Part shown: positions 34,161 to 64,000 of the stretch, in pieces
Numbering within the stretch: position 1 is the first letter of the stretch
Layout: the number at the start of each line of letters is the position of its first letter
Origin: Enchytraeus crypticus
Lineage: Eukaryota; Annelida; Clitellata; Enchytraeida; Enchytraeidae
Length of the DNA stretch: 64,000 nt
Direction: 5' to 3'
NCBI GenBank assembly: GCA_905160935.1
Contig: CAJHZI010000240.1
Coordinates: forward strand, 1,607,501 to 1,671,500
Program-made: the position numbers and the translations under genes
The notes under the pieces: model-generated
The model's database searches: none
What the model saw: the letters and a program-made list of their open reading frames with translations, nothing else
Told to the model about the DNA's origin: nothing

Positions 34161-34335
34161 TAATAATAAAAATTATAGTCGGCAAAAATAAATCTTTATA
34201 AAACTGTGAGTGGATTAATTTAAACAAACTAGAAAATAATTTTTGGAAATTACATGTATCGCGACACTGACCAGCTACGATGGGATAATGCTGATAAAGC
34301 TATAGATGAAACTTTATCTCAATTTTAAATTTTAA

Positions 34336-34462
34336 AAAGCTAATTTTAACGTTAGTTTCCTCACTCGATGGCGATGTCAGTGACGGGCGAGCCCAGGATT
34401 TGAACCCCGCACACACTGGTCTGAGGTCGAATAGCTTACCGACATCGCTACAGGCTCCAGCC
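34336..34462 (-). mobile_element. SINE-A copy
   Basis: A reverse copy, nearly full length, with GGGCGAGCCCAGGATTTGAA. Confidence 0.85.
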
Positions 34463-34799
34463 GTTGGTGATGTCGGTATTGGCAGTTTAAAATTAAAGAT
34501 GGCGTGCTATCTGATTCATTGTTGCATTTCAGAACTGAATGTTCAGTGGACAGAACAACATTGACGAAGAGAAATTGCTTCATGAGCATCTGATGCGAGA
34601 GATTGAGTGACAATTCTTTCTAAGTTCACTCATAATACCCTTTGACAATATCAAAGGCAGGTTATTATGTTATTCGTGTAACCCAATATACACGCATATA
34701 ACCTAGAACACAGCTTTACATTTGTGCTGGCTGGTATTTGGTGATCAGCTTGATGAATCTGCTCTCATTTTATGTTTATTTAATTAAAATAATAAGAGA

Positions 34800-34931
34800 A
34801 GCAGAGGCAGACCGAGGTTAGGAATGTTAGATGATTTAAAAATCCACTAATATGTGGACATGAAGAAGAAACAGGAAGACATAGAAGAGTGGAGGCGTTT
34901 TATACTATGGACCTGCCAGTAGGCAGTGCAC

Positions 34932-34966
<35 letters not shown>

Positions 34967-34970
34967 TGCT
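34800..34970 (+). mobile_element. Family E LINE 3' end
   Basis: The plus strand reads RGRPRLGMLDDLKIH, stop, YVDMKKKQEDIEEWRRFILW, TCQ, with stops inside. The (GA)n tail is at 34935-34962. It is a dead, 5'-truncated insertion. Confidence 0.7.
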
Positions 34971-35469
34971 TAATATGATGCGTATGAAGCGGTAACTAAA
35001 AACTGCTCGCATTAAATTATTCCACCTACTGTAACACTCGATATTGCGAATAATATTATGGTGTGATAATGTTATATAAAATAAGATATTAAATATTATA
35101 GTAATATGATATAGCACCATTGATACAAATAAAAAATCATTCTTTCAGTCATTTATATCACGTCTTCATCATCATCTTCTAACATTTCTGACGATGGTTG
35201 AGATCTTAGTGTTTGGTTGCCTTTTACGATACGTGCAGTCCACCGTATGTCTACTATCCAGCTATTTGGACACAATGCGGTTCAGCTATTAGTAGGATGT
35301 ATAACATAATAATATTATATATCCATCGTTGAGTCCGGGCCGCTGAAGAATAAATCCACTGTAACCTGCACATTTAGTAAGAGACGACTATGCATAAATG
35401 AAAAAAGACTTCGGAAACCGCCTCAAAGGTCTTTATTCTCAGTCTGTAGGCTACACTCAAGTAAAAAGT

Positions 35470-35600
35470 AAAAGCTAATGTTAACGTCAGTTTTCTCACT
35501 CGAAAGCGATATGTCAGCGAGGGGCGAGCCCAGAATTTGAACCCCGCACATACTGATGCGCGGTCGAAATATCTTACCGATATCGCCACTGGCTCCAGCC
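35470..35600 (-). mobile_element. SINE-A copy
   Basis: A reverse copy, full length. Confidence 0.85.
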
Positions 35601-36129
35601 AGTCGCCATGTCGATGGATAAACCTAATAATAAATGTGTGGATAGGTCATAGCCTTCTGCGAAGAGATTAACTCGTTGATCGATGCAATGGTCCTTACGA
35701 CGTGTGTTAATGCAAACAAAATGTGGATGTGAGTGCACCCAAAGAAGAGAACTGTGAATAGGAATATGCACCTATAAACTGGGCGGAACATTGGAGAGAT
35801 ATTATATGTTTTCTTATTAAAATAATATAATTCTAAGAAAATATATACTGACCAATAGTCCGATAGTATATTAGAGCGTGAAACTGATTCCGAGTCCAAT
35901 CCTGTTAAATATAGAAGTCCAGCTGAAGGAAGGATGGCTGGAGACTGGAGAGCTTTACTCTAATGTTCGTGACAAACGCTCGGATCACTGCGCGCCGACC
36001 TGAATTCCTTTCAACTGACGGCGCCAGCAGCTGCGCGGAGTCTATCAGACGTTTCTTATACATAACTACAATCCATTGATGTCATTGATGACTGTAGCAC
36101 TCTAATTGTTGTTTTTATTTTATTATCAT

Positions 36130-36266
36130 ATAAAAACTCGTAAAGCTAAGATTAACGTCAGTTTCCTCACTCGAAAGCGATGTCAGTGACGGGCGAGCCC
36201 AGGATTTGAACCCCGCACCTACGGATCCGCGGTCGAATATCTTATCGACTTCACCACTGGCTCCAG
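36130..36266 (-). mobile_element. SINE-A copy beside a family C tail fragment
   Basis: A full-length reverse copy. Just upstream at about 36075-36118 lies a plus-strand family C tail fragment (GTAGCACTCTAATTGTTG). Confidence 0.83.
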
Positions 36267-36933
36267 GTTATAGTATAAGATCTATACATCATCTAGACAA
36301 AAAAAATGATTTGTGCTTAACGTCCAGGTCAGAAGCGAAGAGCTTCCAGTCAAGGCAGAATCGGGCGGTGTTTAGTGAACATTTTATATCGCGACCGTTA
36401 TTAATTAAATTAAGTAACGTCGGACTCGGTTAGGACTTAGACGGGCGAATACCTTGGATGACCCAGAGATGACAGGTTTGAATGAATGCAATATGGTGCT
36501 AGAACTTAGAAGGTGATTCTGAAATATGTGCTCCGGCTGAAATAGATGAGCCATCAAAAGCCAACTTTTAATTACTAATAACCATGAAGAGGAAGGGGGA
36601 AATCAGACACTGCAAAAATTGGACACTTAATAAGCAAGAAAGCTCTGCAGCAGTTATGTGTGTATGTGTGTAGTAGTATGAGAAAAAATAATGATCATGG
36701 GAGGAAAAATTGCGAAAGCTACAAAAGCAGTTAACTAAGCAAGGAATCACTGTTATGCTAGCGGTATGACGTCTGTAACGAATGGAATGTAATTGAAACT
36801 CTTCTGTTGAGATACCGCTTAGATATTTTGCGTATTCAACGTCAAGGTTCAGAAGCACAAATTTTTTCTTCAAGATGCCTCGATACACTAGACCTAACGG
36901 TACAGGAATTGGTCAAAGACTAATCTATATATA

Positions 36934-37064
36934 AAAAGCTTATAAAGCTAATGTTTACGTCAGTTTCCTCACTCGAAAGCCATGTCAGTGACGGGCGAGC
37001 CCAGGATTTAAACCCCGCGCATACTGATCCGCGGTCGAGTATCTTACCGTCACTGGCTCCAGCC
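36934..37064 (-). mobile_element. SINE-A copy
   Basis: A reverse copy. The A-box part is shortened (ATCTTACCGTCACTGG lacks the usual ACATCGC). Confidence 0.83.
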
Positions 37065-37379
37065 AGTGGCGATGACGATAGTATAAGCTCTATATTCTTG
37101 ACAGATTTACAGATATATGGATTAGCCAAAATTGTAACAAATTACAAACTAAAAATGACTTCAGAGAAATAAAGCTAGAATATTAGAAGAAAAATAGAAG
37201 CTTAAATGACCTGAAAATACCGAAGAATATCACAATGATTTGTGTTAAATGCTTTCAAATGTTTTTTCAATTATTTTCTCTCTTACGATAAAGATTTCTA
37301 GACAGCGAATATAGTAAAGAAGAGTGAAGAAGAACAGCAATGGAAACGGAGAGAGGAAGGAAGAAAAGGATGGTCAGTG

Positions 37380-37600
37380 AGCCAGCTAGCCATCATGCCT
37401 CCAGTCTCTAGCATTCATGTGGGGGCAATCAGACTCGAGGAGAATTATTTCCGGACGCCAAATGACTAAATTTATCGCCCCAGACCGAGTACTCCTGGAA
37501 AATCTCCAGCAGTCCACAAATTATGATTGGGGCAGCACTCCATATAGAATACACGACCGCAGCAGCAGCAGCAACAGCAACAACAGCGGCTGAGGAAATA
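37380..37600. other. GC-richer stretch, candidate distal regulatory element or old repeat
   Basis: About 7 kb upstream of alpha-actinin exon 1. The base composition is unlike the surrounding AT-rich DNA, and there are CAG/CAA repeats at 37560-37590. No coding frame or repeat match. Function unknown. Confidence 0.25.
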
Positions 37601-39596
37601 TTAAATTTAGAAAATGGAATACAAATAAAACACTTTAATTATTTAAATAGCAATGCAATATTGCAGTTATGCATAACTATAATAGTGGCGATTAAACTAG
37701 TGCCAATTTGGTTTTGTGTTATTAATTTCGTTTAATCAATTAATTTAGGGCAGAATTTAACGCATTGATAGGTCCTGAAAGAGGTAAACAAAATTAATTT
37801 AAGTTGTGTTGGGTTAGTTTTTTGAAAGGGCGACTAAATTGAATTAGCAATTGCTGACAGTACAGAATAAGACCCTTATTTATATCCGTTGCGACTGCAA
37901 TCTTTACCTTAATTTTAATTTTAATTGAAATTTTTAATTATATTAAAATAATTTAAATTATTTTAATTAAAAAGCAAATGGCGATCACTAAAACCGACAG
38001 ATGGAGTAGAAATTAACTAAGACTCCAAAAACAGTGATGCTTAGAAAGGAAATTTTGTTACTGAGTTGTGGCCAAACGTGTGTTGAATGTGTGCAACGAA
38101 ACGAATAAGTAGAAAATGAATAGATGGTTTAACATCCAATAAAACACTGGCTGAGTCTGTGTGGAGCTACGTTGCTCCATATCATCAACTACGGTGTCGT
38201 TTCTACGGATTGTTTACGTTGAACCATGTCTACCGGATTACCCGTGTACATTGGAAATAAACTTTCAATTGCTTTCTCATAATACGAAAGAAAATTTGTC
38301 TGCTATTAGAATTAAAACTTTTGTAATTTACATATTAGGATATTTTTAAGTAAAAATTAATGAAGTGGCGTCCATTTAGTCTGTTTGATATTAATTGATT
38401 TTGCATCGATGCAAAAATGTAATAGACACCTCTATCTATAATCAATAATATATAAGTATAAGCAAAACTTTTAGTACCTTAATTAATTAATTACCTTGTG
38501 GTTCTGAACCTTGACGTTAAACACACTACAACCTACCTTAATTAGGCCTAATTTTGACTCAAAAATAGCAAGAAAATAGATCTACCAGATCTTACATAGA
38601 ACAGATACGTTCAAGGAAAAACTCTGCTGACCATGCAAATATGTCGTATGGCCAAAAATTGAAATGCGATAATCTTACAATAAGCCGACGAAATATCCGG
38701 AAGAATTTAAAAAATAGTTAGTTTCTAATTACTAAAAAATCTATTTATCCAGCTTTCCATTACTGTTTTTGAATATCTGTGCTAAAGCACTTTGGATCAT
38801 ATAAGAATGATGCTCAATTTATAAAGATCTTATTCACAAATGTTTGGAGCTAATCGAAAAATACATGCAGAGTTCCAAACTGAACAGTATTACAAATCGA
38901 CTGAGTGCCCATTGCAGCGGTCCATTGAATGTCTGAAACAATATTTAGTGATCATTTTCACAGAGAGATCGATTTTACCAAATCTATGAATTCTACATAA
39001 TGTGGCTGTTTGGACTCAGACCAACAACCTTACCAAGTGAGCTAAATACACGAATATATGAAGTAGGCTAACCTAGTATCCTCAGCTTTAGCTCCCAAAG
39101 CACAATCTCCTTTAGCGTCAACCTGAATTATTGTTAACCGACGAAAAATAAAATTCGTATATTGATGAAAGATGGAAAGAGGGAGTGAAATATAATCCAC
39201 CGATTTCCAAACAAGAAGAAAGGAAGAGAGCTTGCGAGATTATGAACTGTTTGTTCTGGGGTTGAAGCAGGCGTGGATGACGCAGAAATCGATGATATGC
39301 AAGTAATACGATCGCCATATTTCTAGAAAGTAATTATCTCTGGACAGACGTAATATCAAATGATTCAAATCATAGACCATTTAACTATAAATTGAAAATG
39401 ATATCCGCACAAAAGCCTGAACTGAATCTAAGCTTAAATAGTTAATTTTTCAGTTTTGCCTCTCCAGTTTTAAAGTACTTGTATTTCATGTTTAATTAGG
39501 GCTATGAATATTAAAAATTGTTAATTTATAAATATTTTAGTTTCAATTTCACTTGATGATATGGCTGAAAAGTTAATTGCATAAAATTTGTTCAGT

Positions 39597-39706
39597 GCTC
39601 TCTCTCTCTCTCACTCACTCACTCACTCACCCACCCACCCACTCACTCACTCACTCACTCACTCACTCACTCACTCTCACTCTCTCTCTCTCTCTCTCTC
39701 TCTCTC
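39597..39706. repeat. (CT)n/(CACT)n microsatellite
   Basis: A compound simple repeat with a CCCA interruption. Confidence 0.95.
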
Positions 39707-40516
39707 GGTAGTGTTCAGTCTATTTGGAGGCTCAATTAACTTTTGGCGCAGATAAACCTTAAAAGCAGTCTACTTTAGCACCGACTATAAGGAGGACTCA
39801 TATTGACAATATCAACAAAATTAGTTTATCCGTCACTTTGCCAATGATTGCCTTACTTTCACCGAGTCTTTGATTTTGGAAAGTAAAGGCATCTGAAATT
39901 GTTCTTCAATGTCTTCACCAACTTATGCCCGCTACAAGGCATCTTACGGTTAGCTATTCTACTGTGGCCAAGTCAAGTACAACAACAACAATCGACCGTT
40001 CGTCCATGCAACAGCTGGCCCACTGCTGCATGGGACGATAATTTACCGGCTAAGTTTTCAGAAACATTTCCAAAGCAATTTATATTCCAATTTCAATTTA
40101 TTTCTTATTGTGACGGAACCATTTCTTCAAGGAAAGCCGGCCTCCAAACTCGATCAATCAGAGCCGAAGCTATTCCCAAACGAGTCTTATATTTCTTCAA
40201 GTGCACCCTAGAGATGAGCATTCAACTTAAATATACATAATATCAAATGCAACAGCTATTCGCTCAGTTAGCCGGCAGCTAAATGTTAAGCACTTATGCA
40301 CATTATTATTTATTAGGCTAATATGAAGACCACATCTAGCCTAAATGTACATTTACAGTCTTTTTAGCATCTTATTTGTATTTTATTATTTTATTTGTAA
40401 CTTAATTGGTAGATGTCCCATTGAAGAATTTATAATCAGTTTTTAAAAATGAAGCAGAGACTATGAAAGAGTCATCAGTTAATTTGCTAGTTTAATAGTG
40501 AGAAGCAAAATCTTTA

Positions 40517-40647
40517 TGTAAAGCTAATGTTAAAGTCAGTTTCCTCACTCGAAAGCGATGTTAGTGACGGGTGAGCCCAGGGTTTGAACCCCTCACATAC
40601 TGATCCGCGGTCAAATAACTTACCGACATCGCCACTGGCTTCAGCCA
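40517..40647 (-). mobile_element. SINE-A copy
   Basis: A reverse copy, near full length. Confidence 0.83.
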
Positions 40648-40716
40648 ATGTCTTATTTATCGATGTAGTTATAGAACGACATAAAGAGCAAGCAAGCCTG
40701 TTTAGTTGTTTTAATC

Positions 40717-40963
40717 AGTAAAAGTAAGGTAAACACGCGTTATAGTAAAATGATCCACTATTTTGATATCTATCCTTTTTTAACACCACATGTTTAAACC
40801 GTTAGGCAATTTAGTACATTTTCTGAATAACCAGTCCTATAAATGTCCGAGATTTTACTCTCAGATCAGCGCGACCGGGAATAGAACCCACGAGAGTTCA
40901 ATTCACCTCAGGGTCTGTCATTTAAAACTTCATGGCTTTACCCCTACTTTATTAGGACATTCT
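40717..40963 (-). mobile_element. SINE-B copy
   Basis: A reverse copy, full length, ending in the complement of the GTCTTAATAGCG head region. Confidence 0.85.
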
Positions 40964-41199
40964 ACTACTACTATAGCTACTCTCTTCTTAAACTGTACAC
41001 CTTTAAATGTCCAGAAGTAAAAACTTTGTCACAAGATTAAATTGGTATTTATTTAATTAGAATTGAGTATAAGAAATACATTATTAAATACATGTTAATT
41101 CAGATTCAACTACTCTTATTCCTTTTGTATTTATACGCAGTTAATCAGCAATATTTTGCAGCACATGTGCATAATTATGCAGTAGGTGTAGCTAGCGCA

Positions 41200-41345
41200 A
41201 ACATACAACAATAGCAGCAAATAAAGCGCAATTGTTGCCAATGACAACATCGAGTATTATTGAGCCAAAACCAAATTACGAGGAAAAAGTGGTTTCAAAA
41301 ACTGAACAAAATTCAAAATCCAGATAAACCGTTCAAAGATAAAGA
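41200..41345 (-). mobile_element. Family C LINE tail, non-coding part
   Basis: It contains GACAACATCGAGTATTATTG and further tail matches. The coding part is absent. A plus-strand piece of the same tail lies at about 41815-41945. Confidence 0.6.
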
Positions 41346-42227
41346 ATTACATAACTAGCAATCAGTCAATCAATAAGAATTAACGTCCGGTTCCTCGCCA
41401 TAAGGCAATGTCAGGGATGTCACTACCGAACTACTGAAGTAAATACGATTAAGTAGCCAGACGCCGTTTCGAACCAAGAAAGTGTAAGAGCAGTATGAGA
41501 ATTACGAAAAAGGGACTATAAATACGCATGCAGTCTATAGGCCTATATTTGCTGGATCGTATTGTAAAACAATTCTTTACCTTTATGAGTCTGATCACTT
41601 AGACGTCAATTTTAGATAATCGGGTGAAGAAATGTTTAATTACTGAATTAAAAACAAAATGTGTGCGACTAAGAAAAGAAATAAAACTATAGTCTATAGA
41701 GGCCCGGGCTGGCATCTCTTCGAACACGTTAGATCCGGCGGACGGATACAGATTTTTCTAGTGCACTGTTTTTCATTTTTACACAGTTTTTGAACACTTT
41801 TGTATTTTGCATGGGTTTGGTTCGATAGAGTTCAATGTTGTCATTGATAGTAGAAGCACTTTGTTGTTGCTGTTATTCTTTGAACTGACTTTTTTGGAAT
41901 TTACACCGTTTGGACCTGGTTTTTGTACACCGGCTTGGATTTGTCTTAATAGTGCGCGTTGCGTTCATAGACGACATTAAAATGACGACAGTACATACAA
42001 TTGTTGTTTGTGTCATTTATGCTGTATGCTGTTTTTGCTTTTAGATGAATTAACAAAGGAATTAACGTTAAAACTTGTAATAAAGCTACTGACGTGAAAA
42101 GCTATAAGTCCGTAATCGATATATATTTTCTTGAATCTTTAATGCACTTTAACTTAGCAATTGTACGACTGGAACTCACATTTTGAAGAACCATGACTAA
42201 AAAATAATAATAATAAATAATAACAAA

Positions 42228-42640
42228 GGACTAACTTGCCTAACGGTTTAAACATGTGGTATTAAAGTGACAATGATGACAGACAGTTGATCATTTCACT
42301 ATAATGCGCATTTCCTTTTTAAATAATTCTATTTTCTCATAACCATTCTATATTATATTATTATATTAGTCATAAACATTCATAAGTCAGTTAGAATGTC
42401 TTAATAGCGTAGGGGTAACGTCATGTAGTTTTAAATGACAGATCCTGAGATGAATTGAACTCTCGCGGGTTCAATCCCAGCCGCGCTGATCTGAGAGTAA
42501 AATCTCGGACATTCATTGGACAGGCTAAACGGAAAATGGTCTAAATAGCCTAACGGTTTAAACATGTAGTATTAAAAATTGATAGCTATCAACACAGTTG
42601 ATCATTTCAATATAATTCGTGTTTACTTTTTTACGTTCCA
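42228..42640 (+). mobile_element. SINE-B copy (42390-42640) and a partial body copy (42228-42322)
   Basis: The full copy has TTAGAATGTCTTAATAGCG, the B-box region GCGGGTTCAATCCCAG and the usual body. The partial copy has only CTAACGGTTTAAACATGTGG and what follows. Confidence 0.83.
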
Positions 42641-42649
42641 GTTACGCTT

Positions 42650-44300
42650 ATCTTTTAATTACTTGGTAACACATGCGAATCGTGTTTTTAAGAGGAAGAT
42701 GGCAGCGCATATTAGTGTTAAATTTCGACACTTGAATTGTTAATAATTTCAACCAGTAATAATGAATCAATATGAAATAATTCTATTAAACCCCTGCAAT
42801 AATGATAAGTATATATCTCTTTTTGTCAAATGATCTAGGGCTTACACTTATGTCAATAAACTTAAGCCTAGGTTATAACATTTCTTGAAGGGGAAGAAAT
42901 AGTGACGAGACATGATAGCTTTTGTTAGCGTGCGGTGGGCGAGACCTGTATGTTTATAAAAATGATTTAAATTGAATTCATTTATTCATATATTCGTTTA
43001 GTAAGTCACCGTCGTGTAATTAGAATTAGTAGTTCTAGAGTTAAATTTAATTATTTATAAAATTATTGTAAAAGTTTGACGTAGAATAATGTAATATTGC
43101 GTATGTCCTTTAAAACATGATTCATATGTATGACACTTCCTAATTTACAGGGAAATATTGAACATGAAATTTGTCTAATCGTTTTATTATTTGGAGTAAA
43201 AATAATTACTTTTCATCGGGTTTCTTATTAAGTTCTTCTTACTCTAGAGTTGCCGTGCAAAACTATTGTATCTAATTCATTTGGCATGTCTTCATTTTTT
43301 TTAATTTGTACAATTTTATTTTTTTAATTTTGTATTTTACTTTTATATAGTAGTTGTAAATTCATCTATTAAAGTTTTAGTTGTGAATGAATTGCTATTT
43401 GAAAACCCGAGACTACTTGTAAGAATTAGCTAATTCTAGTTAGATCAATACTTATTGTTATTATGTACAAGTTCAGAGACATTTTATATTCAATATGTTC
43501 ACTAAGATGAGCTATAGCAAGAGCTTAGTTATTTTAATTGAAGAAATTTAATTTTTCTAATTAATAAAAGAATCCAATTGTAACTAAAAAGACTGAACTT
43601 TTAATTAAAATGAAATCTATGAATAGTGTAAACAGTCTGCTAATCCTACAGTTGAAGAGTATTTTACTTCTACTTGCGTGTAAAAGATGTCGGTTATGCT
43701 CAAAGGGTTGCTGGAATTTGATAAACGAGGGGATATGTAAGGAAATCAGCCCCTCTTTTCATAACGTTGAGGACATTGTGTTTGTTTCCCGAATATTTAA
43801 ATTGTACGATTGACATCTCTTGTAAAATCAAGTTTTACCTAGATTTAACTAGATTCTTGTATTCTTGTAAGAATACAAGAATCTAGTTAAATATCTAGCT
43901 TATATCAGAGCAAACAGTTTAGAGGGATGAATGAAATTGACTAAAATTGACTTCTGTCAGTTTAATACAATTAAAAGTGCAATGCTGATATCTAAATACA
44001 ATCCTCTGTTAATACATATAAATATAATATTAATACATAATTGTTGAAATATTAGACTTTTTCTGATCATAAAAAATTCTGAAGAAATGGATGAGCTTTT
44101 TTGTTCAATCTATGCACTTTTCTGCTATTAAAATAAATTGAAACTTCTAAACATAAACTTTTTCTTGATTAAATACAGATACAAATGTTCACAGTAATCA
44201 TATAGTAAGGATATAACGTATAGCAACGAAAACCTACTTAAAATACTGGACCAAATATTTAGTTTAGGAACTTCATTGGGAGTATTCAGATTTATTTGCC
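42650..44300. other. Upstream flank of alpha-actinin exon 1
   Basis: Very AT-rich, with no coding signal. It should include promoter or 5'UTR sequence unless exon 1 has upstream non-coding exons. A near-perfect palindrome is at 43843-43892. Confidence 0.4.
43843..43892. repeat. Perfect 24-bp inverted repeat, 2-nt loop
   Basis: Arms 43843-43866 and 43869-43892 are exact complements around GT. The core is AAGAATACAAGAATCTAG. Confidence 0.95.
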
Positions 44301-44331
44301 GAGTTGAGTAGTTAGTTGATTTTCCTGGAAG

Positions 44332-63364
<19,033 letters not shown>

Positions 63365-63713
63365 GTACTGCCTAGCAATATGCCTACATTATTGGGCAAT
63401 GATTAAACAGACAAATTTAATTGTTGTAGTTATACGCTAATGCAGATGGTTTTTCCGTAGAAGATTTCTTTAAAATTATGTGCTAATACTGCCTTTTTCG
63501 TTGAATTTGCTAGTGTAGAATTTTGAAGCTATTAATATAAATGCAGAAAGTTTTACACGATTCTTTTATTCTTCTTATTGTGTTTTTGTCATTTATATTT
63601 CATTGTTTTGTTGCGAATTGTGTAGTCTGATTGTTTTCTTTGAATTTTTTTTTGTAGTCTGATTGTTTTTTCTTTAATCTTATTTATTAGTTATTAAGAA
63701 ACTCTCTGTGATT

Positions 63714-63838
63714 GGCAGGCAGTATGATGCAGCGATTTAAAAACCTTGATCTTATTTGAAGGTGGTTCTCCCCTCAGTGATTCTATTGCTGTGCTGGTTT
63801 GAGTATACCCTTGTGATATATAATGAACTGACTGCCTG
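63714..63838. mobile_element. Putative MITE-like element, copy 2
   Basis: Same sequence and orientation as 61503-61629 with few differences, in the next but one intron. The ends are GGCAGGCAG and CTGACTGCCTG. Confidence 0.5.
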
Positions 63839-64000
63839 AACCAATTATCTCAACCATTTCTTACTTCTATGCTTGGTTGAATGTAATACATGTATATTTG
63901 TGTATGCATTCTTCAAAAATTTGGAATATTTCATTTTAAATTGTGTGTTTTATAAAGTCCTACTAGTGCAGAAGATGAGAGAGTTAATAAAAATTAAATC

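Noticed and set aside
39899-40240. 113-residue plus-strand frame
   Set aside because: No family recognised, and no splice or promoter context. The amino-acid use looks like random AT-rich DNA. A search would be needed to support it.

Overview
This is an AT-rich, repeat-dense piece of a metazoan nuclear genome. The evidence is GT-AG introns, a CRIM1-type membrane protein, a KCTD8/12/16-type protein, muscle/non-muscle alpha-actinin, a tRNA gene with Pol III boxes, many tRNA-like SINEs, non-LTR retrotransposon tails and long microsatellites. Gene content and exon structure fit an invertebrate bilaterian, perhaps lophotrochozoan or deuterostome. I cannot narrow it further from sequence alone.

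Layout. (1) 1-6.7 kb, plus strand: the 3' half of a CRIM1-like gene. Four von Willebrand C (chordin-type) exons, a 27-nt microexon and a terminal exon with the membrane span, a long cytoplasmic tail and the 3'UTR. The 5' part of the gene lies before the window. (2) 6.7-27.6 kb: no convincing protein gene. It holds one tRNA-Gln(CTG) at 14.77 kb, microsatellites, minisatellites, SINEs and the tails of at least two non-LTR retrotransposons (22.8-25.3 kb). (3) 27.69-28.48 kb, minus strand: a complete intronless KCTD8/12/16-like gene (BTB/T1 plus H1 domain). (4) 28.5-44.3 kb: intergenic, with SINEs, LINE tails, palindromes and a few GC-richer islands that could be regulatory. (5) 44.33 kb to the window end, plus strand: alpha-actinin. 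Thirteen coding exons can be placed with continuous reading phase (1491 nt, 497 codons), covering the N-terminus, both calponin-homology domains, spectrin repeat 1 and the start of repeat 2. The remaining rod and the EF-hands lie beyond base 64000.

The three genes have no operon-like relation. The proteins act in growth-factor binding at the membrane (CRIM1 type), GABA-B receptor signalling (KCTD12 type, by homology) and actin cross-linking (alpha-actinin).

The most unusual feature is in the alpha-actinin gene. At exons 4, 8, 9 and 11, a segment made of the intron's 3' end plus the first 10-30 bases of the exon is repeated in tandem. The true splice acceptor is the last of two to seven look-alike copies. 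Other acceptors (exons 2 and 12) abut a (TA)n tract or a 48-bp minisatellite. In the CRIM1-like gene the 3' half of one VWC exon is duplicated in the next intron, with almost only third-position differences from its parent.
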